A DNA stretch of 64,000 nucleotides from Roseibium sp. (lineage in GTDB: Bacteria > Pseudomonadota > Alphaproteobacteria > Rhizobiales > Stappiaceae). The translations under genes and the position numbers were made by a program. This document shows positions 17,715 to 25,829 of this stretch, piece by piece (position 1 is the first letter of the stretch; the number at the start of each line of letters is the position of its first letter). The DNA lies in contig JAEPML010000006.1 in assembly GCA_017643925.1 (NCBI GenBank), positions 62,001-126,000 of the forward strand, in the 5' to 3' direction. The notes below the pieces were generated by a model that did no database searches, was not told the DNA's origin, and was given only the letters and a program-made list of their open reading frames with translations.

Positions 17715-19034
17715 ATGAAATCTGCGAAACTTCTCGCGGCAACCGCGCTCGTAGCAGCGAGCGGACTGACGACCACCAACGCACAAGCCGCTGACCTGAC
17801 ATTGTGCTGGGCAGCCTGGGATCCGGCAAACGCGCTTGTCGAGCTCTCGAAGGAATTCGAGGCCCAGTCCGGCCACAACATGAACTTCGAATTCGTGCCC
17901 TGGCCGAACTTCGCCGACCGCATGCTCAACGAGCTGAACTCGGGCGGCAAGCTCTGCGATCTTCTGATTGGCGACAGCCAGTGGATCGGTGGTGGTGCCG
18001 AAAACGGCCACTACGTCAAGCTGAACGACTTCTTCGACAAGGAAGGCATCAGCATGGACGACTTCGCTCCAGCGACCGTCTATGCCTATTCGACCTGGCC
18101 GAAGGGTACCCCGAACTATTACGCGCTTCCGGCAATGGGCGATGCCAATGGCTGGTTCTACCGCAAGGACTGGTTCGAGCGTCCGGAAATCCAGGAAGCG
18201 TTCAAGTCCGAGCACGGCCGTGATCTTGCGCCGCCGAAAACCCAGGCAGAACTGCTGCAGCTCGCTCAGTTCTTCCAGGGACGGGAAATCGACGGTCAGA
18301 CGCGTTACGGCGCTGCCATCTTTACCGAGCGTGGCTCTGAAGGCATCACCATGGGCGCGACCAGCGCCATGTATCCCTTCGGCTTCAAATATGAAATGAC
18401 GCCGGGCAAATACGACATGGAAGGCGCCGTCAATTCGGCGGAAGCCGTCGCCGGACTGGAGTTCTACAAGGAGCTTTACAAGACCGGTACGCCCCCGGGC
18501 TATACCGACAGCTACATGGAACAGTCGCTTGATGCGTTCAAGTCCGGTCAGGTGGCCATGGCCATGAACTGGTTTGCCTTCTTCCCGGGTCTTTATGCTG
18601 ATCCGGATGTCGGTGGGGACAAGATCGGTTTCTTCGTCAACCCGGGCCAGAACAAGGAAGCCTCGACGCTTGGCGGGCAGGGCATCTCGGTTGTTGCCTA
18701 TTCGGAAAACCAGGATGCCGCGCTTGAATACGTCAAGTGGTTTGCTCAGCCTGATGTTCAGAAGAAGTGGTGGGATCTCGGTGGCTATTCCTGTCACGTC
18801 AGTGTCCTGAACGATCCAAGCTTCCCCGACAGCGCACCGTTTGCGAGCGACTTCCTGCTCGCGATGGATGGTGTCATGGATTTCTGGCAGGAGCCGGCTT
18901 ACGCGGAGCTGCTGCTGGCGATGCAAAAACGCCTTCACGACTACGTGGTTGCCGATCAGGGCACCGCTCAGGAAGCACTCGACAAGCTGATCGAGGACTG
19001 GACTGAGACCTTCGAAGACGAAGGAAAAATCTAA
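17715..19034 (+). CDS. CUT1 sugar ABC transporter, solute-binding protein
   Basis: The 439-residue product has a signal peptide (MKSAKLLAATALVAASG, cleavage near NAQA/AD) and a MalE-type family 1 binding fold: LTLCWAAWDPANALVELSKEFEAQ at the start, GQVAMAMNWFAFFPG and TLGGQGISVVAYSENQDAALEYVKWF in the middle. ATG 17715 is chosen for GGAGG at 17701-17705 and the clean signal peptide. It is the first gene of the operon binding protein, two permeases, 62-residue membrane protein, two ATPases and DhaK-DhaL. The downstream kinase and the two-ATPase layout point to a small polyol or ketose rather than a disaccharide (inference). Two hairpins follow the gene, so it is probably made in excess over the membrane parts. 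Confidence 0.93.
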   Translation: MKSAKLLAATALVAASGLTTTNAQAADLTLCWAAWDPANALVELSKEFEAQSGHNMNFEFVPWPNFADRMLNELNSGGKLCDLLIGDSQWIGGGAENGHYVKLNDFFDKEGISMDDFAPATVYAYSTWPKGTPNYYALPAMGDANGWFYRKDWFERPEIQEAFKSEHGRDLAPPKTQAELLQLAQFFQGREIDGQTRYGAAIFTERGSEGITMGATSAMYPFGFKYEMTPGKYDMEGAVNSAEAVAGLEFYKELYKTGTPPGYTDSYMEQSLDAFKSGQVAMAMNWFAFFPGLYADPDVGGDKIGFFVNPGQNKEASTLGGQGISVVAYSENQDAALEYVKWFAQPDVQKKWWDLGGYSCHVSVLNDPSFPDSAPFASDFLLAMDGVMDFWQEPAYAELLLAMQKRLHDYVVADQGTAQEALDKLIEDWTETFEDEGKI

Positions 19035-19047
19035 GAAAATACAAGCA

Positions 19048-19074
19048 GGTGGTTCGCACCGCAGGCGGACCACC
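19048..19074 (+). terminator. Hairpin after binding-protein gene
   Basis: GGTGGTTCGC (19048-19057) and GCGGACCACC (19065-19074) form a 10-bp stem with one wobble pair. With the second hairpin 16 bases on, it probably protects the upstream mRNA end or partly terminates transcription before the permease genes. Confidence 0.55.
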
Positions 19075-19089
19075 ATTCTCAGGAACTTG

Positions 19090-19108
19090 GGCCCGGGCTG
19101 ACCGGGCC
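19090..19108 (+). terminator. Second hairpin with T-rich tail
   Basis: GGCCCGG (19090-19096) and CCGGGCC (19102-19108) form a 7-bp GC stem followed by GATTTTCCCTTT. It looks like a partial rho-independent terminator between the binding-protein gene and the first permease gene. Confidence 0.55.
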
Positions 19109-19144
19109 TGATTTTCCCTTTAAGTATCCCTGGAAGGGCGGAAA

Positions 19145-20092
19145 ATGTCCGACACACCCATCGACCGTGTAGCAAAGGCGACCCCACCGTCGGTCGCTTC
19201 GAAGATCAGAGGGCTTTCAGACCGAACGATTGCCTGGCTGTTTGTTGCACCAACCATCTTTCTTCTGCTCGCGGTGAATATTTTCCCGCTGATCTGGACG
19301 ATCAATCTGAGCTTCACGAACTTCAAGGCCAACCGGCCGAACCGTGAAGTCGACTATATCGGCCTGCGCAACTACGAGCGGATCCTGACTGACGGCGACA
19401 TCTGGCTGTCGATGCAGGCAACAGCGCATTTCCTGTTCTGGACGATCTTTCTGCAGGTGTTGATCGGTTTCACGCTGGCCTGGCTCATCAACCGGAAATT
19501 CAAGGGCAACGATCTCTGGACGACGCTGATCGTGCTGCCGATGATGTTGTCGCCCGCCGTTGTCGGCAACTTCTGGACCTTCCTGTACCAACCCCAGATC
19601 GGGTTGTTCAACTACGGCGTTTCCTTCTTTACCGGAATTGACCCGTCCTCCTTCCAGATGATCGGTGATGTTGCACTGGCCCCCTGGTCGATCGTGATCG
19701 TCGACACCTGGATGTGGACCCCCTTCGTGATGCTGATATGTCTGGCCGGACTCCGATCGATACCGGACTATATTTACGAGGCCGCGGAAATCGATCGGGC
19801 CAGTAAGTGGCGCCAGTTCTGGACAATCACAGTTCCCATGGTGCTTCCCTTCCTCATGCTGGCAGTCCTGTTCCGCGGTATCGAAAACTTCAAGATGTTC
19901 GACCTGGTGGTTCAGCTCACCGGTGGCGGGCCGGGCTCGGTTACCGAACTGACGTCCATCAATCTCAAACGCGAAGCCTTTGAAAAGTGGCGTACGGGCT
20001 ATGCCTCCGCTTACGCGATCATCCTGTTCGTGACCGTGTTCGGCCTGGCCTCGATCTACGTGAAAGCCCTCAACAAGGTGAAAGAAAGATGA
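19145..20092 (+). CDS. CUT1 sugar ABC transporter permease (MalF type)
   Basis: The 315-residue membrane protein has six predicted helices, the first near LFVAPTIFLLLAVNIFPLIW. The permease EAA loop is at YEAAEIDRASKWRQFWTITVPMVLPFL (about residues 212-238), which contacts the ATPase. Typical binding-protein-dependent permease sequence (VQLTGGGPGSVTELTS) follows. AAGGGCGG precedes ATG 19145. It overlaps the next permease gene by four bases (ATGA), showing translational coupling. It forms the membrane channel with the 20089-21030 product. Confidence 0.93.
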   Translation: MSDTPIDRVAKATPPSVASKIRGLSDRTIAWLFVAPTIFLLLAVNIFPLIWTINLSFTNFKANRPNREVDYIGLRNYERILTDGDIWLSMQATAHFLFWTIFLQVLIGFTLAWLINRKFKGNDLWTTLIVLPMMLSPAVVGNFWTFLYQPQIGLFNYGVSFFTGIDPSSFQMIGDVALAPWSIVIVDTWMWTPFVMLICLAGLRSIPDYIYEAAEIDRASKWRQFWTITVPMVLPFLMLAVLFRGIENFKMFDLVVQLTGGGPGSVTELTSINLKREAFEKWRTGYASAYAIILFVTVFGLASIYVKALNKVKER

Positions 20093-21030
20093 GCAGCTAC
20101 TCCATCACAGAACCGTCTTCGCGGCAGAAATGGGTGGCAGGCTCGCTGGTCATTGCCTACGCAATCATCACGCTTCTGCCCCTGGTCTGGATCCTGACCA
20201 CCGGCTTCAAGTCGCCAACGGACGCCATTGCGTATCCGCCCAAGGTCGTTTTCGAGCCTTCGCTGGAAGGCTATGTCAACCTGTTCACGACGAGGACCCG
20301 TGTCACCCAGGAACAGTTGGAGGCGCTGCCGCCACCTGCAACCTGGTACGAGGAAATCGTGCGGGATCGTGACATGGTCATCGCCGGTCCGTCGCGCTAC
20401 GGCGAACGGTTCCTCAATTCAGTGATCATCGGTTTCGGATCGACCTTCCTGTCGGTTTTCCTGGGAACGCTGGCCGCCTATGCCTTTTCCAGGTTCAAGG
20501 TGCCGCTGAAGGACGATCTCCTGTTCTTCATCCTGTCGACCAGGATGATGCCGCCGATCGCGGTTGCCATTCCGATCTTCCTGATGTTCCGCACGCTTGG
20601 CCTGTCGGACACGCATCTGGGCATGATCCTGCTTTATACGGCCGTGAACATTTCACTGGCGGTCTGGCTCCTGAAGGGGTTCATCGACGAGATCCCGAGG
20701 GAATATGAAGAAGCGGCCCTGATTGACGGCTACACAAGGTTCCAGGCCTTCTACAAGGTGGTCCTGCCGCAGGCGGCGACCGGGATTGCATCAACGGCGA
20801 TCTTCTGCCTGATCTTTTCCTGGAACGAATATGCCTTTGCCGTGCTGTTGACTTCGGGCACCGCGCAAACGGCACCTCCCTTCATCCCGACCATCATCGG
20901 TGTCGGTGGCCAGGACTGGCCGGCGGTTGCCGCGGGCGCGACCCTGTTCCTCGTCCCCGTCATGGTCTTCACCATCCTGCTACGCAAGCACCTTCTGCGC
21001 GGCATAACCTTCGGAGCGGTACGCAAATGA
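20089..21030 (+). CDS. CUT1 sugar ABC transporter permease (MalG type)
   Basis: This 313-residue permease starts at ATG 20089, overlapping the stop of the first permease. It has six helices, an insertion after TM1 that is rich in Thr/Pro (TTRTRVTQEQLEALPPPATWYEE, about residues 65-90), and the EAA loop YEEAALIDGYTRFQAFYKVVLPQA. The SWNEYAFAVLL segment and C-terminal RGITFGAVRK are typical of MalG-type subunits. The insertion of about 45 residues in the first periplasmic loop is longer than in MalG and may matter for docking its binding protein. Its stop overlaps the start of the 62-residue membrane protein. Confidence 0.93.
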   Translation: MSSYSITEPSSRQKWVAGSLVIAYAIITLLPLVWILTTGFKSPTDAIAYPPKVVFEPSLEGYVNLFTTRTRVTQEQLEALPPPATWYEEIVRDRDMVIAGPSRYGERFLNSVIIGFGSTFLSVFLGTLAAYAFSRFKVPLKDDLLFFILSTRMMPPIAVAIPIFLMFRTLGLSDTHLGMILLYTAVNISLAVWLLKGFIDEIPREYEEAALIDGYTRFQAFYKVVLPQAATGIASTAIFCLIFSWNEYAFAVLLTSGTAQTAPPFIPTIIGVGGQDWPAVAAGATLFLVPVMVFTILLRKHLLRGITFGAVRK

Positions 21031-21215
21031 GCGAGTTTGTCAGCGGTCTGATCCGCTTCCGCCGAGGGGCCTGGGAAATGCTTGCATCCATTCTGATCGC
21101 GATTGGCGTGATCATGCTGATGCAGCCGCTGGCCCTGTGGGCATACACCTATTCCTTCATTGTCACGCTGACCGGAACGGTGATGTTCATCGTTGTCAGC
21201 CACTTTCCGGAATAA
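21027..21215 (+). CDS. Small two-helix membrane protein in ABC operon
   Basis: The 62-residue product starts at ATG 21027 inside an ATGA overlap with the permease gene, and the ATPase gene begins five bases after its stop, so it is clearly an expressed member of the operon. It has a short basic N-terminus (SGLIRFRRG) and two hydrophobic helices (about 17-38 and 40-58) joined by a short loop. I do not recognise a family. Glycerol ABC importers (GlpSTPQV type) carry a small DUF2160 membrane protein at the same place next to the permeases; this one is shorter and may be an analogue. A role as accessory membrane subunit is inference. Confidence 0.8.
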   Translation: MSEFVSGLIRFRRGAWEMLASILIAIGVIMLMQPLALWAYTYSFIVTLTGTVMFIVVSHFPE

Positions 21216-21220
21216 TCGAC

Positions 21221-22318
21221 ATGGCTGAGATTGTTATCAAAAACCTCAGGAAGGAATTCGGCGACTTCACGGCCGTGCAGTCCTCTTCCTTCAAGATTGA
21301 AGACGGTGAGTTCTTCATGTTGCTCGGGCCTTCGGGCTGCGGCAAGACCACGACCCTACGCATGATCGCAGGCCTGGAACTGCCGACATCCGGCGAAATC
21401 TATATCGACGGCGAGGAGGTCGGGCAGCGCCCGGCGAGCAAACGCGACATCGCCTTCGTGTTCCAGATGTTCGCGCTCTATCCGCATATGAATGTGCGCA
21501 AGAACATCAGCTATCCGCTGGTGAGCCAGGGCATGTCGAAAAGGGAAGTCGCGGCCAAGGTGGACGAGGTTACCCGTATTCTCGGCATCGGCGACATTCT
21601 CGACCGTCCGGTCGGGGGGCTGTCCGGTGGTGACCGTCAGCGCGTGGCACTTGGCCGGGCCATCGTCCGCGACCCGAAGGCCTTCATGATGGATGAGCCC
21701 CTGGGCGCGCTCGATGCGGAGTTCCGCGAGCACATGTCGGAGGAGCTTCGTGCCCTGCACGACCGGATGGGCGCGACAACGGTCTACGTGACCCACGACC
21801 AGCTGGAAGCCATGCAGATGGGCGACAAGATTGTCGTGATGAACCACGGGGTGATCGAGCAGTTCGGTACACCGCAGGACATCTACGACAAGCCGGCGAC
21901 GATGTTCGTCGCCGAGTTCATCGGCTCGCCCTCGATGAATTTCCTCAGGTTCCATGGCCAGGTTCATGCCGGGTCCAACTCCGTGATGATGCATCACGAG
22001 GAACTCGACGTGCCGAAGCTCCAGGAGCCCTTCGAAGGCGATCTCGTCTACGGCATCCGCCCGGAACATATCTCGCTGAACGACAGCGGGACATTTCGCG
22101 GTGAAGTGATGGCCGCCGAATATCTGGGAACCACGCAGATCGTGACCCTGAAAACCAGCAGCGGTGAATTGAAGGCGCGTGTTCCTTCAGACCAGCCGGT
22201 CCGTGTTGGAGAACATGTCGGGCTCCAGTTCGATGGCGAAACGGTCACCCTGTTCGACAACCAGTCAGGACGGGCGCTTCGCTCCGAGCTGAACGAGGGA
22301 GTGTTGTCTCATGGCTGA
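21221..22318 (+). CDS. Sugar ABC transporter ATPase (first of two)
   Basis: The 365-residue protein has Walker A GPSGCGKTT (36-44), a Q-loop FQMFALYPHM, an ABC signature LSGGDRQRVALGRA beginning at residue 134 (Asp where most CUT1 ATPases have Gln), Walker B AFMMDEP, the H-loop VTHDQ, and a C-terminal OB-fold/TOBE region of MalK type. ATG 21221 is chosen because the domain starts directly after it. It overlaps the second ATPase gene by eight bases. Two different ATPase genes in one CUT1 operon suggest a heterodimeric ATPase pair, as in the glycerol GlpS/GlpT importer. Confidence 0.93.
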   Translation: MAEIVIKNLRKEFGDFTAVQSSSFKIEDGEFFMLLGPSGCGKTTTLRMIAGLELPTSGEIYIDGEEVGQRPASKRDIAFVFQMFALYPHMNVRKNISYPLVSQGMSKREVAAKVDEVTRILGIGDILDRPVGGLSGGDRQRVALGRAIVRDPKAFMMDEPLGALDAEFREHMSEELRALHDRMGATTVYVTHDQLEAMQMGDKIVVMNHGVIEQFGTPQDIYDKPATMFVAEFIGSPSMNFLRFHGQVHAGSNSVMMHHEELDVPKLQEPFEGDLVYGIRPEHISLNDSGTFRGEVMAAEYLGTTQIVTLKTSSGELKARVPSDQPVRVGEHVGLQFDGETVTLFDNQSGRALRSELNEGVLSHG

Positions 22319-23306
22319 AGTCAGACTTTCGAACCTGTCCAAGTCCTTCGGTGACACTGATGCCGTCGATGACGTCACCATGAACATACCGAACGGGGCG
22401 TTCGTGACCCTGCTCGGACCCACAGGTGCGGGCAAGACGACGATCCTGAGACTGATCGCCGGCCTGGAGACACCGGACCAGGGTGACGTCCAGATTGGCG
22501 GCAGGTCGGTCGTTGCGGACACCCCCGCGCAGCGCAACGTCGCCATGGTGTTCCAGCAATATTCGCTCTACCCGCATCTGAGCGTCCGGGAGAACCTGGC
22601 CTTTCCACTGCGCTCACCGTTGCTGAAGACACCGGAGGCCGAAATCGAGCGCAAGGTTGCGGAGGTGGCCGAAGTGCTCCGGATTTCCCACAAGCTGAAC
22701 AACAAGGCGACTGCCTTGTCCGGCGGCGAGATGCAGCGCGTCTCCATTGGCCGGGCCCTGGTGCGTGAACCGTCGATCTACCTGATGGACGAGCCGCTCA
22801 GCTCGCTCGATGCGAAACTGCGTTCAGATCTTAGGATCGAGCTGAAGCGCATTCAGGCCAATCTCGGTGCGACGCTGCTTTACGTGACCCATGACCAGAT
22901 CGAGGCCATGACCATGGCAACCCATGTGGGTGTTCTGGATCATGGCCGCCTCGTCCAGTTCGGCTCTCCGCGCGAGATCTACGAGAACCCGGTCAACCTC
23001 TATGTGGCCGGACGCTTGGGGCAACCCAGGATCAACGTCCTGCCCGCCGACATGTTTGGTGGAGCGCCGACGGGTGCCAAGACCATTGGCCTGCGGCCTG
23101 AGCACATCGCACAGGGCGAAGGCAAGTCTTCGGAGGTGAAACGCGTTGAGCATCTGGGTGACCAGATCCGGCTGCACCTGCGTCTCGACGGGCACGACAT
23201 CGTCACGCTTTCGGAAAACTACCAGACGGTCGAGCCTGGCGACACCGTCGCCATTCAACCGCGTAATCCGCTTTTCTTCGACGCCAGCGGCGCACGTATT
23301 GCTTAA
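22311..23306 (+). CDS. Sugar ABC transporter ATPase (second of two)
   Basis: The 331-residue protein shows Walker A GPTGAGKTT (36-44), Q-loop FQQYSLYPHLSV, signature LSGGEMQRVSIGRA, Walker B IYLMDEPLSSLD, H-loop VTHDQ and a shortened TOBE domain (IGLRPEHIAQG onward). The signature Glu in place of Gln again departs from the usual LSGGQ. It overlaps the first ATPase gene by eight bases, and the kinase gene starts eleven bases after its stop. It probably pairs with the 21221 product on the two permeases. Confidence 0.93.
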   Translation: MAEVRLSNLSKSFGDTDAVDDVTMNIPNGAFVTLLGPTGAGKTTILRLIAGLETPDQGDVQIGGRSVVADTPAQRNVAMVFQQYSLYPHLSVRENLAFPLRSPLLKTPEAEIERKVAEVAEVLRISHKLNNKATALSGGEMQRVSIGRALVREPSIYLMDEPLSSLDAKLRSDLRIELKRIQANLGATLLYVTHDQIEAMTMATHVGVLDHGRLVQFGSPREIYENPVNLYVAGRLGQPRINVLPADMFGGAPTGAKTIGLRPEHIAQGEGKSSEVKRVEHLGDQIRLHLRLDGHDIVTLSENYQTVEPGDTVAIQPRNPLFFDASGARIA

Positions 23307-23317
23307 GGGAACGGGAC

Positions 23318-24964
23318 ATGAAGCAGTTCATCAATACAAAAGAGTCTCTCGTCACCGAAGCCATTGACGGAACCCTTAGGACGGCCGGTGGTCGTCTGGC
23401 CCGTCTGGACGGCTATCCGCATATCAAGGTGGTCGTGCGCACGGACTGGGACAAATCCAAGGTGGCGCTTGTTTCCGGCGGCGGGTCGGGGCATGAGCCC
23501 AGCCATGCCGGGTTTGTCGGGCAGGGCATGCTGACTGCGGCCGTTTGCGGCGAGGTGTTCGCATCGCCTTCCGTCGATGCCGTCCTGGCGGGTATACTGG
23601 CGGTCACCGGCAAGGCAGGCTGCCTGCTGATCGTGAAGAACTATACCGGTGACCGCCTGAATTTTGGTCTCGCGGCGGAACGCGCGCGGGCATTCGGCTT
23701 GAAAGTGAACATGGTCATTGTCGATGACGATGTCGCGCTTCCGGATCTTCCCCAGGCGCGCGGTGTTGCCGGAACCCTTTTCGTTCACAAGATCGCAGGA
23801 GCGCTGGCGGATCAGGGCGCTGATCTCGATACGGTCACCGAGGCCGCCAACCGGGTGATCGACGGTGCGATTTCCATCGGCATGTCGCTCGACACATGCA
23901 CGATCCCGGGCTCTCCGAAGGAAGACCGGATCCAGGTGGGTATGGCCGAGTTGGGTCTCGGCATTCATGGCGAGGCCGGCATAGAGCAGGTCGACTACTC
24001 CAACGCCAAGGCAGCCATGGCAATGGTGGTCGACCGGCTTGCACCCAATCTGGCTCCCGGACCGCATGTGGCCATCCTCAACAACCTGGGCAGCACGACA
24101 CCTTTGGAAATGGCGGTTCTCGCTGAAGAGCTGACCCTGTCCAGGATTGGTGGTCAGATCCGCTGGCTGGTTGGTCCGGCCGCAATGATGACGTCGCTGG
24201 ACATGCATGGGTTTTCCGTGTCGCTGTTGCCGGTGAGCGCGGCAGACGAGGCGGCCTTGCAGGCACCGGTCGCACCGTGGGTCTGGCCCGGGTGTCTGCC
24301 GCTGGGCGCGGTGTCGGTTCTGCCCTTGCCGGACGGTCTGTCACCGATCCAGCCTCTGCCTTCGAAGAACGAGGCAACCCGGCAATTTATCGAACGATGC
24401 TGCAACATCCTGATCGCTGCCGAGGACGACCTGAACGCACTCGATGCCAAGTCGGGCGATGGCGACACCGGCAGCACGCTGGCGACAGCGGCGCGTGCAC
24501 TGATCAAGGCGTTTGACCGGCTGCCGCTGGCTGATCTGACACAGCTCTACCGGGCGATCGGACTGGAGCTCAGCCAGACCATGGGTGGCTCGTCGGGCGT
24601 CCTGCTTGCGATCTTCTTTGCTGCGGCAGGGGATGCATCTTCCAGCGGCAGGGATGCCATTGGTGCCCTGAAGGCGGGGCTTGACCGGATCATGCAGGTC
24701 GGCGGTGCAAAACCCGGTGATCGCACCATGATCGACGCGCTGATGCCGGCGCTGAACGCGCTCGAAAACGGTATCGAGGCCGCGGCCCTGGAAGCACGCC
24801 AGGGTGCGGATGCCACAGCGCGCATTACCCGTGCCCGGGCAGGTCGGGCTTCCTACGTCTCGGAAGCAAGCCTGTCGGGACACAATGACCCGGGTGCGGA
24901 AGCGGTTGCGCGCCTCTTTGAGAACTTGTCGGATGCTCCGGCTTTGACCTCCCAGACCGCGTAG
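23318..24964 (+). CDS. Dihydroxyacetone kinase family protein, DhaK-DhaL fusion
   Basis: The 548-residue enzyme has an N-terminal DhaK domain with GGGSGHEPSHAG, NYTGDRLNF and GIHGEAG (His217, the residue that binds dihydroxyacetone covalently in this family). The C-terminal DhaL domain carries the Mg-ATP loop DAKSGDGDTGSTL (from residue 376). The fused form uses ATP directly, unlike the PTS-linked E. coli system. It phosphorylates dihydroxyacetone or a related ketose such as an erythrulose. It is the last gene of the LacI-controlled importer operon (AAGGGAACGGGAC upstream of the start), and a strong hairpin follows it. The pairing implies that the importer brings in its substrate or a precursor; no dehydrogenase or isomerase gene is in the operon. 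Confidence 0.92.
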   Translation: MKQFINTKESLVTEAIDGTLRTAGGRLARLDGYPHIKVVVRTDWDKSKVALVSGGGSGHEPSHAGFVGQGMLTAAVCGEVFASPSVDAVLAGILAVTGKAGCLLIVKNYTGDRLNFGLAAERARAFGLKVNMVIVDDDVALPDLPQARGVAGTLFVHKIAGALADQGADLDTVTEAANRVIDGAISIGMSLDTCTIPGSPKEDRIQVGMAELGLGIHGEAGIEQVDYSNAKAAMAMVVDRLAPNLAPGPHVAILNNLGSTTPLEMAVLAEELTLSRIGGQIRWLVGPAAMMTSLDMHGFSVSLLPVSAADEAALQAPVAPWVWPGCLPLGAVSVLPLPDGLSPIQPLPSKNEATRQFIERCCNILIAAEDDLNALDAKSGDGDTGSTLATAARALIKAFDRLPLADLTQLYRAIGLELSQTMGGSSGVLLAIFFAAAGDASSSGRDAIGALKAGLDRIMQVGGAKPGDRTMIDALMPALNALENGIEAAALEARQGADATARITRARAGRASYVSEASLSGHNDPGAEAVARLFENLSDAPALTSQTA

Positions 24965-24973
24965 ACCGGTCCT

Positions 24974-25010
24974 CGTCCGGCGGGTGGCATTCCGTGCCGC
25001 TCGCCGGACG
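24974..25010 (+). terminator. Hairpin ending the importer-kinase operon
   Basis: A 16-bp stem (24974-24989 with 24995-25010, two wobble pairs) and a 5-base loop begin nine bases after the kinase stop. The T tract is weak, but its size and place fit an operon terminator. Confidence 0.65.
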
Positions 25011-25067
25011 ATCCCTGATTACGCCAGGTTGATCGAGCCGTTCGCATCCCGCCAGGGGGATGGACCC

Positions 25068-25829
25068 ATGAGAAACGGATCGCTTCGCACAACTTTGGCC
25101 GCAGTTGCCACCCTGATGATTGCGACAAGCTTCAATGCAGCCGCGGGACCTGTGCTTCAAAAGGTCAGTCATCCCTCTGCAAAGGCGACCCTGAAGCTGG
25201 CCTGCAGCACCACGGCGACCCTGGAAGTTGAAGACTGGAGGGGCAGCGTCTTCGGCAACGACCTGTTCTTTCTTGTCTCTCTCCTGTCTCGACACGACAT
25301 TGAAATCGACATTGCCCGCGTTCCAAGAACGCGCGGTATCGTGGATGCCAGGAACGGCAAGTATGACGGCCTGTGTTCGTGTCTTTCAAACGAGAAGCTG
25401 GAAGAGACGTTCCATCACTCACAGCCGCTTGGCTATATTTCCATCGGCGTCATCTCCAACCGGGGAAGCGAGCAGCGACTGGTTGTGAAGCATCCGCGCA
25501 AGCGGCATCGTCGGCCGGTGCGCTGGGGTGCGGTTTCCAGCGACGGTCTCAAGAGTTTCATGAACGGTGAAGGCATCACTGAATTCACGTTGCTGGAGAG
25601 CCACGAGCAGGGATATCGAATGCTCGAGTTGGGCCGGATCGACAAGCTGGCCGTGCTTGGCGCTTCGGTTCGCCGTCACTCGAAAAAGGCCATCTTCAGA
25701 CTGAAGTTCCAATACCGGGAACTGGCCCGGCCAACGCTCCATTTTTGCCTGTCGGGGGCCAAGGGCAAGGAAATCATCGATATGCTGGATGGATCACTCA
25801 GCAGCTACAGGCTGATCGCCCGTCAATAA
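25068..25829 (+). CDS. Periplasmic substrate-binding-like protein (family 3 type)
   Basis: This 253-residue product has a signal peptide (MRNGSLRTTLAAVATLMIATS, cleavage near AAA/GP). Its domain resembles amino-acid-type binding proteins: LKLACSTTATLEVEDWRG, then RVPRTRGIVDARNGKYDGLCSCLSNEKLEETFHHSQPLGYISIGVISN, then GAVSSDGLKSFMNGEG. The two Cys in DGLCSCL are unusual. ATG 25068 is chosen for the GGGGGA upstream and the signal peptide. It stands alone after the kinase operon terminator with no permease beside it, so it may feed a distant transporter, act as a sensor, or be a remnant. The ligand is unknown. Confidence 0.7.
   Translation: MRNGSLRTTLAAVATLMIATSFNAAAGPVLQKVSHPSAKATLKLACSTTATLEVEDWRGSVFGNDLFFLVSLLSRHDIEIDIARVPRTRGIVDARNGKYDGLCSCLSNEKLEETFHHSQPLGYISIGVISNRGSEQRLVVKHPRKRHRRPVRWGAVSSDGLKSFMNGEGITEFTLLESHEQGYRMLELGRIDKLAVLGASVRRHSKKAIFRLKFQYRELARPTLHFCLSGAKGKEIIDMLDGSLSSYRLIARQ

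Noticed and set aside
17634..19187. 517-codon minus-strand frame opposite the CUT1 binding-protein gene
   Set aside because: It is the antisense of a clear MalE-type gene with signal peptide and operon context; its translation shows no domain and the frame arises from high GC at codon position three.
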